From the NCBI GenBank assembly GCA_951804985.1, contig OX638133.1:29227963-29291962 (forward strand): a stretch of 64,000 nucleotides of DNA, given 5' to 3'. Position 1 is the stretch's first letter; each line of letters starts with the position of its first letter. This DNA comes from Dryomyza anilis (Eukaryota > Arthropoda > Insecta > Diptera > Dryomyzidae). Position numbers and translations under genes: made by a program. Shown piece by piece: positions 22,441 to 33,814 of the stretch. A model generated the notes under the pieces. It was not told the DNA's origin, made no database searches, and saw only the letters and a program-made list of their open reading frames with translations.

Positions 22441-22785
22441 ATCTTACTTAGATGGCTACGTTCATAGCTCGATTAGTTAGGAATACGAGCGAAAAGTTGC
22501 TACATAAGAATACGAGCCGAAAAGTCACGGGTTCGATGCCAGCAATTGTCAACATATTTTTCATAGCAAACATTTTTCTAAGTATACCGCGATACATCTC
22601 GGCAGACAATTGCGGAGAGTATACACCGCAATAAAAATGATCTCACCCTGCAGTTCAGATTCGACATTAATCTGTAGGACCCACCACTATGAGTAAAAAT
22701 ATAACACGCACAGAAGAAATGGTGAAAGAGATCGTCCTAAGTTCTGCAGGACTGTAGCGCCAAACTATAATTATTATTACTTCGA
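22441..22785 (+). mobile_element. Diverged full-length tRNA-derived SINE
   Basis: Head with GGCTACGTTCATAGCTCGATTAG and a B-box GGGTTCGATGCC near 22528-22539, then the family body (CAAACATTTTTCTAAGTATACCGC, CAATAAAAATGATCTCACC, TCTGTAGGACCCACC, TATAACACGCACAG) and a TAATTATTATTA tail. Part of the head (AATACGAGC.GAAAAGT) is tandemly duplicated near 22480-22525. It is markedly older than the copies at 48, 49.7 and 54.5 kb, and its tail abuts the LINE remnant. Confidence 0.85.
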
Positions 22786-23690
22786 AGGTTTTTCTTACAT
22801 CTCTTTCGCTCAGGGGATGCCCTCTATTCATGAAATGCACAGTGATGATAATAAGAAGGGTTGATAGGTTAAAAGGGAGGGAGAAAAGATGGAGTAGTGT
22901 CGGTGGATGTTTGTTTTGAACTAGCCAATATCAAAAATGTCAGGAAAAACAGACGCAGGGAGATTGTTCCACAAACGTACCGTGCGACTGAAGAACGAAT
23001 TCTCTCGGTAATACGTGGTTCTGTTGAAAACCGAGTGAACTAAGAAGGTGTGGGATTGGTTCGATGTCCGAGTAGAACGAGTGAACACACGACCTGGTGG
23101 AATCAGGCCATGTATTTCCCTCGAAAATTAACCGTTGTAATACCTATAAAACAGGCTTACACGAGTGAACTATGAAGGGTGGGGCTGTGGTTCTATGCCC
23201 GAGTAGAATGAGAGAACACATGACCTGGTGCAATCAGGCCATGTATTTCCCTCGAACACTTACGATTGTAATACATATAAAATAGACTTACCCACCCTAC
23301 GGTCCTTCGGTGCTCAAGATAACCAATAGAGGACGAATTATTTTCATCCCCTATCAAATATATTGCACGTTGTTGGATTCGATCCAGGAACTCCAAAGAG
23401 TATTCTGAATCCTCTGCCCAAATGTGCGAGTTGTATTCCATCTTAGGCCCAGTATAGGTGATGTAGACAGTGCAGGAGTGAAGTATGTCTTACATTGTGA
23501 GACACTTGGCCGCTTCTTTCGACACGTCAAATATGTGATTAGGTCACATTGAATTCATATGCCCAGAACGTCAAGAGCAGCTCACTGCGCAATATCAACA
23601 GCATCCATATTGAGGGGAGGGAGGGGTGAATCCATTCTTTTGTGAGATAGCAGACAACTTGAGTTCTGCTTGCATTAAAATCAACTCTAT
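22786..23690 (-). pseudogene. Jockey-type LINE reverse transcriptase, C-terminal remnant
   Basis: Minus-strand translation follows the end of a Jockey-like ORF2. Order: a QKNGFTPPS-like block near 23640, HIFDVSKEAAKCL near 23520, then the open stretch 23441-23193 with PKMEYNSHIWAEDSEYSLEF, DRIQQRAIYLIGDE, LEHRRTVGWVSLFYMYYNRK and FSHSTRA. It ends with a terminal F-FSRTVRLWN-like block before PDIFDIG-x-FKTNIHRHYS near 22900. The segment near 23145-23230 is a partial tandem repeat of 23040-23130. Stops and frameshifts interrupt most of it. The catalytic YADD part is not in the window. Related scraps lie at 30571-30840 and 59755-60480. Confidence 0.85.
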
Positions 23691-23697
23691 TTATAAA

Positions 23698-23862
23698 GGC
23701 TCGAATATACGATAGAGAAATTAGCTAGAGATAGAGAAAAAAAAATCTACCGTAGAGCTCCCTACAGTGGAGCTCTATGTAGTGTTTACACAACTCTATG
23801 AGATTTTTTGCTCTATTTTGGTCTATCTCTAGCTATTTTCTCTATCGTGTAAACTCGCCCTA
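23698..23862. mobile_element. MITE with about 38-bp imperfect terminal inverted repeats
   Basis: Left end GGCTCGAATATACGATAGAG matches the complement of the right end (GGGCGAGTTTACACGATAGAG on the minus strand). Both continue into AAATTAGCTAGAGATAGAG-like sequence. A second small palindrome TAGAGCTCC...GGAGCTCTA sits in the middle. Flanks read TAAA on the left and TAAG on the right, which would fit a 3-bp TAA target duplication of the PIF/Harbinger type; that assignment is tentative. Confidence 0.75.
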
Positions 23863-23869
23863 AGACCCC

Positions 23870-24115
23870 ACTCGGAGATTATTTTTAGGTAATTATTGAG
23901 TGTGTCATTCAAAGATTGCGAGTTCGAAACCCCGTCACTACAACTATAAAAATAAGAAAATATTTTCTCTCAAGACATTGGAAACATCCGATAGTAAAAC
24001 ATTGACTAGCTCGGCAGTATAATGTAGGTCCCACCATTTCAGTACAAATAAAACACAAACACAGCTCAAATGATGAGGTTCTTCAGAGCTGTTGCGCCAT
24101 ACTATTATTATGATA
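23870..24115 (+). mobile_element. Diverged tRNA-derived SINE
   Basis: B-box-like GCGAGTTCGAAACCCC at 23927-23942, then AAGACATTGGAAAC, TCGGCAGTATAATGTAGGTCCCACCATTTCAG, AAACACAAACACAGCTCAAA and a terminal CATACTATTATTATG. It keeps the order of the main SINE family but with deletions in the body. Confidence 0.72.
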
Positions 24116-24119
24116 AACG

Positions 24120-24810
24120 AATTAGTTTATCCATTATTAAGTTATTCATTTTGTTATGGCATTTACTAAAGATCCATACAATACATTTTCAGTTAGTTTA
24201 TTAATCTCTCCTAAACAATTTCTAGTCTCACCTTCGCGTTTGTAAACCCGAGTAACAAACTAAAGCTCAGACATCTACCCGGTGTGACATTTGGTCGGGG
24301 ATAAACGAGACATGGATATTGATCCTCCAAAATGTGAGTTGTTGCGTTTGGCTTATAACCCTTAATTTTAAATGTTATTCTAAGCGCAAACCGAATTTGA
24401 GTTTTCTTGCTCTACAAGACTCGAAGAGGACCGACCAGTGCTGTGCCTCCAGTTATAAGAGTTCTTCTGCATATTTCATGAAGTCAAAAGTGCTTTATAA
24501 GTTCTGTTTGGACATTACAGTGTATTTTGTATACATATGAAGAAATAGTTATTCAAAAAATCTATTATTCTAATGTGTGAAACATATATAAATCGTTGTA
24601 ATTTGTAAAATATACCTATTAGAAGAATTATGTTTTCTGTATACTTAAAAATAATCTCAACAGTCGAAGAATTGCTCGCTTGTTTTACACATTTTTTATA
24701 ATAACACTTAATAGAGAATTGCACAGCCAATAAGAGTATCCATTGGGATTTTTAGTTGGTTCTGAAATTGTCATTATTATGTTTAATTATACTAAAATTC
24801 GTTTTAAGAT
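24120..24810. other. AT-rich spacer
   Basis: Two short frames (24319-24540 plus, 24515-24730 minus) without features. No repeat recognised. Confidence 0.4.
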
Positions 24811-24814
24811 GTAC

Positions 24815-25830
24815 GCAGATATCGTAACGATATAATGAAGTTTATTCCAAACGAGAAAAAGTCGATTCTGGATCGATATCACATCGAATATCGATTCGAA
24901 AAACATTGCGAAATCGATTGCTAAATATTATAATATGGTACATTTTCCATAAATTTTATTGTATGCAACATTAGTAGTGATAAAGTAACGAAATAAAACT
25001 TTTTTTATCGCAGTTAGTTCGAGAAAACTTCGATCATCGAATAGCTCCGAGACATGGCAGACTGGGAGTTGTATTATTTCCAGTATGCCATTCGTTTCGT
25101 AATTGTTACGAGATCAATGCGTAAAAAAGGAGAAATCACACGACATCGCACACTTTCTCGTACCGATATCGAGCATCAAAATGGACCTGGTAGGTAGATA
25201 TCGATGCGTTTGGCGGAGTTTTCTCGGTACGGGAAATTTTTTGAAATCGGAACAATATTGATGAAAAAAATGATCAGTGTTCGATATTGCTTCGAAAAAT
25301 ATTACGATATCGATGCGATAAATGTTTATATATCGTATCTTGTCAATGAATTTGAATGTTCGAGTAATTACAAAAATTAGAATCGATAAAGCAACGAGAT
25401 CGAACTTTTTTCTCGAAGTTATTCGATAAAAATTCGAGGCATCGAAAGCCTCCGAGACATGGCAGACTGTGTTATTACATCCCAGTATGGAGAAATCACA
25501 TGATATCGAACCCGTTCTCGTAACGATATCGAGCGTCAAATTAGACCTACATGAAATTTTTCGAAATCGTTCTAGTGACGATATCGAGCGTTAAATTAGA
25601 CCTACATGAAATTTTCGAAATCGAAAAGTTATCGAAGTTCGAGACGGCTTCAAAAAATATTGCGATATTGATGTGATAAATGTTTAAATATCGTACAATT
25701 TCGTTAAATTTGAATGTAAGAGAAATTTTAAACGATACGATATCGAATTTTTTATTGAAGTTAGTTTGAGAAAGCTTCGAGGCAAAGACGGTCTACGAGA
25801 CATGGCAGACTGGGTTAACCTTGAAATTCT
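24815..25830 (+). repeat. CGATAT-rich dispersed/tandem family, forward block
   Basis: Three diverged tandem units keyed on CGAGACATGGCAGACTG at about 25050, 25460 and 25800 (spacings about 410 and 340). Each is preceded by AAAG(T/C)AACGA, TTTTTT and AGTTAGTTCGAGAAA-like blocks. TATCGAT, CGATATCG and ATTCGA words saturate the block. The long minus frame 25114-25539 is a composition effect. The same family lies inverted at 28725-29695 and expanded at 14025-14565. Confidence 0.85.
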
Positions 25831-25914
25831 GAGTCGAATAAAGCAATTTTCGTTAATGATCCTTCCTTCAAAATTGAATGGTCGGACGGTACCACAAAAA
25901 ATGTTTAACATCCG

Positions 25915-27080
25915 AATACATAGTCTGTAGACATTTTAAAAGCGCGTAAGGATTGTAGGTCAAGTAGGTTATGTTAGTGCCTCCCACGTTGTGGCCCATC
26001 CGTGCTAGGGTTAAAGAAACTATAGATCTACTTAGACTTTCACAAGACTTTAACTAAATTCTGAAGGTCCTAATAAATTTGAATTTGTTGAAGATTTTAT
26101 TGAAATCGGAGGGACATTATGAGTGTGTGAGAGTTTGCCTTTGAGAGGGTCTTGATCGAGTATTGATCATTCAGTTTTGCTTAGGCATAACCCATTCAGT
26201 TACATGGCCAACATGACCTGGTCATGATCATACAGGTTTAATTTCTACTAGGGAAATACATACTTTGAGCAATATGTGGATGACTTTATAAGCATCCAGA
26301 TGAAGTTTCTCGAAAAGGTATTAGGCTATCTTATTTCGAAAAGGCAATGGTTAGACTATCTTATCGTGTAACTTAGTAATCCTGAGGTATGCGCACTCGA
26401 TTTGAATTCCAAAGGACTTAGTATTGAAGCCGCGTTCTTCATAATATTAATTACAAAATATAGAAAATAGAGAGTATAGGACATATTCCAAAATTATAAA
26501 AATCTGTAGTTTACTTCTTTCTCCAAGACACGTACCTTGAAAATATTGTTATTGATGATGATGACAATGTCTGTTTTTGCACCAGACACTCCTGTGATTA
26601 TTTTACAGCTGAATGTGAGAATAAATATATTTTTTTATAGTTGTCTACTATTTAATAGCAATACTCATCACTTCATTTACACACACACACAAAAAAATGG
26701 ATTCGTTTTTATGGCGCTCACAAAATTTTATTTTTATTACACAAAATCACGTTGGGCACTTAAATCATGTCGGACACTTCAAAATGCTCTTCACGAATTT
26801 GAGGAAGAATGCATTTATTATCGATTAAATGCATATCAAACACTTTTTGTTGTCGTTTAATTGAATGTTTGCTGACACTAATGTTGATTTGATGTTGTTG
26901 ATGATTTTTTTATTGATTTGGCTTGTTGTTGTCAATTGGTTGCAATTGATGTTGCAGAGATCACGAAGAAAGCGAATTTTTGGTACATTTCTTATTAGTT
27001 TTAATGTTATTTTTAATATGTAATTAATATATAATTTTTTTCTATTTTTAATATTTGTTAAATTTGTCAGATTTTAATTA
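25915..27080. other. Unclassified spacer
   Basis: Contains ACATGACCTGGTCATGATCATA near 26210-26230 and AATTTCTACTAGG near 26237, phrases also met near 6.2 and 18.5-18.9 kb. A 107-codon plus frame (26537-26860) shows no recognisable domain. Nothing else was supported. Confidence 0.35.
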
Positions 27081-27084
27081 ATGC

Positions 27085-27960
27085 TCTTAACATGTTGCTG
27101 CTATCACCAACAACGGCTGCTTGCAATTCGCCCGACTGTCAACAATTGAATGAGTTGCCGATTGCATATCGTGTGCAGCACGTGCAACATATGACATGAG
27201 CCGAAGTTTGACAACGTCGCACAAATTTCTTAGCAACACTAGAAACACAGACGCACCTGCGACAATCAGCTGTTCTAACATACGATTTCCTATTACGCTC
27301 CGACACTCTTCTTCAACATAATTCTCTCGTGTTACAATGACTTTTAATGTTGTTGTTTTATTTTGCAATTTGCGTCGAATGTTGCTGCAACTTGTTGATC
27401 TTTGCGGCGTGCGCAATTTTCGTGGTTGTTGTCGTCGTCGTTGCTTTGTCTACTATGCTGTTGCTGTCGTCGTTTACGACGTTGTTGTCTTCGGTATTTC
27501 CCGCGTTTGTTGCAGATCACAATCGCTTCGTGTTTGTCATCCGCGTTAGTTGTTGTTTTGATCGCGCATTTCGTCGTCTGTTGTTCATCGTTTGGTTTGA
27601 AGTCAAGTGCTCATAGTATTCACTCTGTCTCTCTCGCTTGCTCTTCGTACCGTCTCGCTCTTTCTGTTGTTTTCGTTGCACTAGTCGCTGCTTGACGCTA
27701 GCGATCGATGTTCGCCTTCGATCTATCTATCGATCGTCTATAAATTCATCGATCGATGTTGCGCTTGGCGCGTGATTCTTCTGCGGTATTAAGAGTGCTC
27801 ACTCGTGCTCTCGAAAGTGTGTTCCTTACGTGGCTGTGACATGATATGAATGTCCGTCGGTATATCTGTCTGTATGGCTGTCTTTTCGTCTGTCTGTCTG
27901 TCGGCTGTCTGTAGATGTCTCTGAACGAATGTCTTTCTGCGCTACGTATGAAATATTTCA
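27085..27960. promoter_or_regulatory. Unique GC-rich island resembling a fly 5-prime UTR/promoter
   Basis: Read on the minus strand it shows GAGAGAGACAGAG, many ACAACAACA and ACGACGAC tracts and a splice-donor-like CAG/GTGCGT at 27259-27251. Clustered CGATCGATC words lie at about 27700-27757, with a TCTATAAATTC TATA-like word on the plus strand at 27737-27747. A GTCTGTCTGTCTGTCGG tract lies at about 27888-27905. Frames at 27087-27416 (minus) and 27337-27695 (plus) are opposite readings of the same triplet-rich DNA. A non-coding first exon is possible but unproven. Confidence 0.35.
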
Positions 27961-28720
27961 AGATCAATCGATTTTCCGCAAAATGTTTTCCGTTTAAATT
28001 GTTTTCTCAGCGTCTGTTCAATTAATAGCTTGTGTCCGCGTTCCTTGTTGGGTTGCTCTGAAGTAGAATTCCTGCAATAAATTAGAGAAAACACTGTAAG
28101 TCGTTTTCCAGAAAATACATTGTGAAAGTTCAAAAATCTTTTAACAACTTAGCCCAACAGACAATTAAGATACTTCATGTGCACGAAGTTTTTCAACTTA
28201 ATAACAGAAAAATATATTTCTTCTCATTAACTTTAGCATCATTTCAAAATTAATGCTATATTCATTGGAACTCATTTTAATTCAATTTTCTTAAGTTTTT
28301 GTAATATAAATATGGAATATTGTATATTGTAGACTGATATTCAATTGATGTTGAGATCTTAGTATATCTATAAAAAGCTTTTTATGACATAATCAGGAAC
28401 TTATAATACTGGTCATGTAACTGAACATTTCCCGATAAAAATTGTACAATATTTTCAAGTAGGTAGAGTTCCTGTTCCCGAAATGATTCAATATTTACAA
28501 AATTCTCGACTAGGATGCATGACCATTATCTGCATATTAGAATACAATTTATAACCAGTAATTCGGGATCTTATAACCAGTAATTTGGAGCAGAGTATGA
28601 AAGGAGATGCCATATTTGAGATAGTTATCAAGTGAGACTTTAGACTTTAGTGCATAATAATAAAAACATGCTCTACATATTGCGTATAATATTTTATTAA
28701 ACTACGACCTCGTGGACTAT
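27961..28720. other. AT-rich spacer
   Basis: No recognised gene or repeat. A small duplicated phrase TTATAACCAGTAATT occurs near 28549-28585. Confidence 0.4.
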
Positions 28721-28724
28721 TCCT

Positions 28725-29695
28725 CTTGATGGTATTCAAAATCGATAAAACTTCTAGTAATCCCTGAAGTGATTTCACGAGATTTAAAAATTTATACGAT
28801 ATTTAAACCTTTATAACAATGATATCGCATATTTTGAAAACTTTGATTATTTTTTCTTTTCGATACCAATTCTATTTCGTAAAATAGCTCATATTGAAAT
28901 ATCTCCTAATCTCCGTTTAAGTTCAATTTGACTCTTGATATCGCTACGAGATATCGTACCGATATCGAAACAAATGGCATACCGGATATAGTGATTCAGT
29001 CTATCATGTCTCGGAGACCGTCAATGTTTCAAAGCTTTCTCATATAATTTCGATAAAAAAAATTCGATCTCGTTGCGTTATCGTTTGTTAAAATGTCTAG
29101 TTAATTTGTATTCATTGACAAGATACGATATTTAAACATTTATTACATCGATATCGCAGTATTTTTCGAGGCAATCTCGAACTTTTAATATTTTTCTCTT
29201 CAGATTTCGAAAAATTTCTCGTACCGAGAAAACTCTGATAGAACGCATCGATATCTCGTACATTTAAATTCTTTGACAAAATACGATATTCAAAGAATTA
29301 TCATATCGATATATTTTTCGAGACAATCTCGAACTTTTAATATTTGTCTCTTCGATATCGTTCAGATTTCTAAAAATTTCTCGTTCCAAGAAAATTCTGA
29401 TAGAAGACATCGATATCTCGTACATTTGAATTAATTGACAAGATACGATATTCAAACATTTATCATATCGATATATTTTTCCAGACAATCTCGAACTTTT
29501 AATATTTTTCTCTTCAGATTTCGAAAAATTTCTCGTTCCGAAAAAAACTTTGATAGAACGCATTGATATCCATCTACCATGTGGTTCCAATTTGATACTC
29601 GATATCGTTACGAGAATGTGATTTCTCCTACAACTCGCATTGATCACGCATTGATCTCGTACCGTTTTTAAAATGAATGCCATACTGGGTATAAT
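28725..29695 (-). repeat. CGATAT-rich family, inverted block
   Basis: Minus-oriented relative of 24815-25830: CATGTCTCGGAGACCGTCAA at about 29006 complements the CGAGACATGG keyword. The right part holds three tandem subunits of about 152-162 bp keyed on CTCGAACTTTTAATATTT at 29176, 29328 and 29490. The 139-codon minus frame (29264-29683) derives from these subunits. The terminal GAATGCCATACTGGGTATAAT echoes CCAGTATGCCATTC near 25080. Confidence 0.85.
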
Positions 29696-29699
29696 ACAA

Positions 29700-30130
29700 A
29701 TATACTGAAAATCAAAAAAGGTAATCTAAATGTAAAATCGTTTAATCGCAGATGAGCATCATATACTTATTCAGATTTTCTCCATTTAAATCATGTTCCT
29801 TATAAATCAAATTTTAATTTATATATAAAGACCACTTCTAGATTTTGTATGTCTTAGAGTTTAAGAGTTCCGGTTATGACCTGTATAGTCGTCTTTAAAG
29901 TGTGAAGCGATTCTTAAATCGTCATATTTAAAAGTCGATAGATTTCTCCTTTTAAATTTCATAAGCCCTTTAAAACATACAATATTTTCCGCTACTATAT
30001 CTTAAGTTCCAAAACAAATCCCTGTTTTTTAAATTATGCCTTAAATCAGATAGGATTAGCTTTGAAATTCAAGTCGAGAATTCAGAAAGGGATTCATGAA
30101 AATGTCGTAATTAACTGAGATGGTTTGATT
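29700..30130. other. AT-rich spacer
   Basis: No gene or shared repeat recognised. Confidence 0.4.
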
Positions 30131-30570
30131 TAGAGATGGGCGCGTGCCTGTTTTTGATTGCACGGACACGATCGGGCAAGTCGATAGGTGACACGCACGA
30201 GCCCGACGACTAAAATTACAGGTACGCACGAGAAGCACGATCTAAAAAGACTGGATTTAAAAAGACACGAAGAAACGCGAAAAACATGACTAACACGAAA
30301 AAAACACGGAAAAAAACAAAAAAACTATGATTTATATTATTATTCATATTTTTTATTTTTTATTTCATTTTCATTCTTATTTTCGAGAATAGGGCACCAG
30401 AACCGGAAAAGCTATTAAAATCCATGTCAGGGATCGCAAAGAACCGGAATCGGAACAGTTATTAAAAAATGTAGGGAAACGGAATCTAAACTCAATTAAT
30501 TTTTTGGTTATAACCGGAATCGGAACCCGAACCACAAATTTAAAAATCTTGGAACCCGAACCACATTTTT
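30130..30570. repeat. CACGA-type and CCGGAATCGGAAC-type low-complexity repeats
   Basis: From about 30137 to 30310 the words CACGA, CACGG and GCACGA recur. After an AT-rich gap, 30395-30570 is built of AACCGGAATCGGAAC and GAACCCGAACCAC words. The second type also occurs, in the opposite orientation, at 59965-60262, and both occurrences adjoin LINE reverse transcriptase scraps. Confidence 0.75.
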
Positions 30571-30840
30571 CCACAAACGTGTCGTGCGATTGAAGAACAA
30601 ATGTTCTCTGTAATGCGTTGTTCTATTGAGAGCCGAGTGAACTACAAAGAGGTTGGCTTGGTTTAACGCTGGAGTACAACGAGAGAATCAGGCTATGTAT
30701 TTCTCTCGAACTCTTTCCGTTGTAATACCTATAAGAAAGACACCCAAAGGGGCTTCAGTACTCAAGAGTACTATTAGATATATTGTATTCGGTCCAGGAA
30801 CTCCAATCAAGATTTTGTCAACAGAGACTTTTTAAGAGAC
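30571..30840 (-). pseudogene. Jockey-type LINE remnant, second copy
   Basis: Aligns with 22970-23400: CCACAAACGTGTCGTGCGATTGAAG, ATGCGTTGTTCTATTGAGAGCCGAGTGAACTA-like, GAATCAGGCTATGTATTTCTCTCGAACTCT, GTTGTAATACCTATAA and GGTCCAGGAACTCCAA all occur in the same order. It covers only the C-terminal end of ORF2 and contains deletions, so it is non-functional. Confidence 0.8.
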
Positions 30841-30964
30841 AAATTCAATTTCTTTCTTTTTAAGAGACAATTTCTGTTGCATTTTTGGCCAAAAAATTAT
30901 TCAAATTTATTAAGTGTTGAATTTTGATATTCCATATAAAAATTTTGTTTCAAATGATCCAGTT

Positions 30965-31565
30965 TGGTGAACTGTTTATCGCTATTATAAATAATTCGGT
31001 AGAGGCGCCAGCAAACTTGATAGACAATTCTATGTATAATACATACTCTTTGCCTATACACACTCCAAATTGTTCTAAAACTATTCGGAATTGGTTGTAG
31101 TCAAAACGACAACTCCTTTAGAGGTTAAGAGAACCGAAAAAGTTCGATGGAAAAGAGTTGATTGGTGCAACATGCTTTGTGTATATTAAGTGTATTAAAA
31201 ACACCAGTAGTAATTGTTCTAAGCCATGATCGGTATATGATCGTTTAAGATAATCTTTGTCATAACCCATTTAGATGTTCACACAAGATCTGGCCATGAG
31301 AAAACACATGAAACAGATAAAACCTGTACACACAGAATAGAGATTTGTTGTGCCAACCAACTTATTCGCTTCTCTCAACCACTTAGTCGGTTATTATTGT
31401 CAAAATGATAAGAGTTGTAGTTTGTACTGCAACCAGTTTCGAACTGTTTTGAACTATTTAGTACAGATTTAGAACCATTAGGAGTGTGTATGGACTAATA
31501 TTTCAAGCGTTTAAGCTGATATGGCTGTTTCGCCAGCAAATTTGTAAACCATTCGATTTAACTGT
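30965..31565. mobile_element. Long fold-back element
   Basis: The left arm, about 31000-31110 (GGCGCCAGCAAACTTG, CCTATACACACTCC, GTTCTAAAACTATTCGGA, TTGGTTGTAGTC), is complementary, with gaps, to the right arm at about 31425-31560 (TTGCAACC-type end, AGTTTCGAACTG, GAACCATTAGGAGTGTGTATGG, CGCCAGCAAATTTG). The unique centre of about 300 bp includes CATAACCCATTTAG and TGATCGGTATATGATCG. No target duplication was fixed. Confidence 0.7.
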
Positions 31566-31689
31566 TGAAGTTAGTTGGTACAACTAACTTTTTTATTCTT
31601 CCAATCTCATGCTAAAAGAGGATTTTTCTGTGTGTAGGCAATATCAAAAATTTTTGAATGGACTAATTGAGTACTGTTAAACAAATGTT

Positions 31690-33350
31690 GTTCTAGCGTT
31701 GTATAATTATTTAAATCATAGAAATATTTTACATAAAAAAATCCAATATAAGGTTTATGTAATTTTAGACACAAAAAAAAACAAATTTAAATTATTTAAA
31801 ACTTCATATTCCCTTGCGAAATTCATCCGTAAAACCTTTAAAAATTAAAAAAAGAGTAGCCTATGGCAACAGATTAACTACCAAATTAGTGGCTTTAATA
31901 ATTCATGAACATATTTAAATAACAACCGATCGATCGATCGTCTGATACACGTGGATTATGAGATCGGATCACAACACCACCACGTATTGGTTCGTCAAAA
32001 AGAAATATTAACGCATTAAGAGATGAATATCGTAAAAAAAAATATTAAAGCGTAGCCAATTTCTTTTCAATAAAAATTCAACTTAATTATATAGTTTCTT
32101 TCGGCAAACTATTTACTGAGCTGCCCAGCTGCGAACATAGTTAATAAATTGTATTTTTATTTTTTTAATTGGACTAATCCGCTTTTTGCTAGTTAAAACT
32201 AGGCTAAAAACACGATTCGTTGATTTCACAAAAAAGACAAACTTAATTATACGATCTACCGAATAATACATTTTTTTTTATTAGTTACAAAAAAACCCTC
32301 GAGAATTGCAAGACAGAGACCGACAGCCAGATAGATAGAGAAAAAGAAAGAATGATGTTTTTGAAAGGTGTTTATGAGCGATATTAAAATAATTTATTTG
32401 TTTTCTATTAAGAGCTACATATATTCATAAAAAAATAAAATAAAAACATATATCGTATATCGACATTTTTGCTATAATTTATTCATAGACAAAATTTAAA
32501 GAGTCAGTGGGGAATTTCATTAAAATATGAATATAAATCGTTGATATCGATTGCACATATCTAAACAATGTAAATATTTTCAACATCTGTCATAAAACAA
32601 AATACGTTTGGAACTCGGGCTGTTGATCGCAGCAAACCAACGCACGAACGTTAGTGATTGCCATGATCACAAAATTCAACAATGTATTAATACCATTTTT
32701 ATGACATTTGTTGTAAAAACCAAAAGATGTTTTTTGTTTTATTGTATTTTTATAAAACCTCTATACGCGTTCGACAGTTTCGCTTTATTTGGGCTCTGTG
32801 ATAAGTTACTGCCAGACGTCCAAAAAAAAACTTGATCGCTTCGTAATGGAGCTCTAATGATGCGTAACTATTTTAAACAGTAGCTGATCAAAGTGGCAAA
32901 ACATCGCATGTCAGTTTTTATTATAAGACGACGTCGATTTTCTTTGTTTGGTTTTTATTTTCCGTCCGTTCACCGTTTTAGTTTTAGTTTTTATGTTTTC
33001 TTTTTTGTTACTTTTGTTTGTAAAACCTGTCTAACGTTTTGTCGTTTAAACGTTGGATTAAGAATTAGTAAAAACATGCTTAGTATTAAAATATTTTCCA
33101 CAAATACAAAAACGTTTTGACAAACAAAGAAACATTTGGTATGCATCCTATATCTGTGCGTCGCCCTTTTTTTTTATCAAATTTAGCTTATTATATGTTG
33201 TCGTATATCTTTTTATGTTGTCTCTCAGAATTTGATGGTTGTAAGTATCATGTTCAAAATAATGATGTTTTTGCGACAAACATGTAACATGAATGATGTA
33301 ATAAAGATGAACATTGATATGATTGATAGATGTTTGTAATCATTAAAGAA
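31690..33350. other. AT-rich spacer with small CG words
   Basis: Includes CGATCGATCGATCG near 31927-31940 and two 75-codon plus frames (32608-32835, 32893-33120) that show no recognisable domain, signal or repeat. I cannot support a gene. Confidence 0.4.
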
Positions 33351-33358
33351 ATAATATA

Positions 33359-33696
33359 CAGGGTGTTTGGTTCATAGATGTCAATAACTCGGGAGGTTCA
33401 AAAAATAAGAAAATGTTAAACAAAAATATGTCCTATTTTGCACCCAGTTTAAAATACAGGGTGTTTAGTAAATTCATATTACTTACATAGTCTATTCAAG
33501 AAAATTGGTTATAAAATGTAATTTGTTGATAAATGAATATCAATTTTTCACTAATATTTTAGACAATTAAATTACATTTTCAATGGTATATTACATTCTC
33601 GAATACCATGATTTCTTCGTTTTTTAAATGTACCTAAAGTTGAAATTTACAACTTTCACCTCCCGAGTTATTGACATCGATGAACCAAACACCCTG
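33359..33696 (+). mobile_element. TA-flanked MITE with about 40-bp inverted ends (CAGGGTGTTTGG)
   Basis: 338 bp from CAGGGTGTTTGGTTCAT to ATGAACCAAACACCCTG, flanked on both sides by TA, as expected of a Tc1/mariner-type element. The terminal repeats continue through TGTCAATAACTCGGGAGGT. A second internal copy of the terminus (TACAGGGTGTTTAGTAAAT) lies at about 33459. There is no coding capacity. A related copy is at 37390-37657. Confidence 0.93.
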
Positions 33697-33814
33697 TATA
33701 AAGATCGACATAAGTACCTAAACATATTATTCTTTGAAATCTTTATTGTATACCTGAAGTATACGGAATGAAATCTGTACAAAGTATAATCTAACGTATT
33801 TTATTTAAATCTTG

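Noticed and set aside
27337..27695. Hydrophobic Val/Leu-rich membrane protein frames
   Set aside because: They arise from GTT/GTC/TTG triplet repeats and overlap each other in three frames; an opposite-strand leader explains the composition as well.
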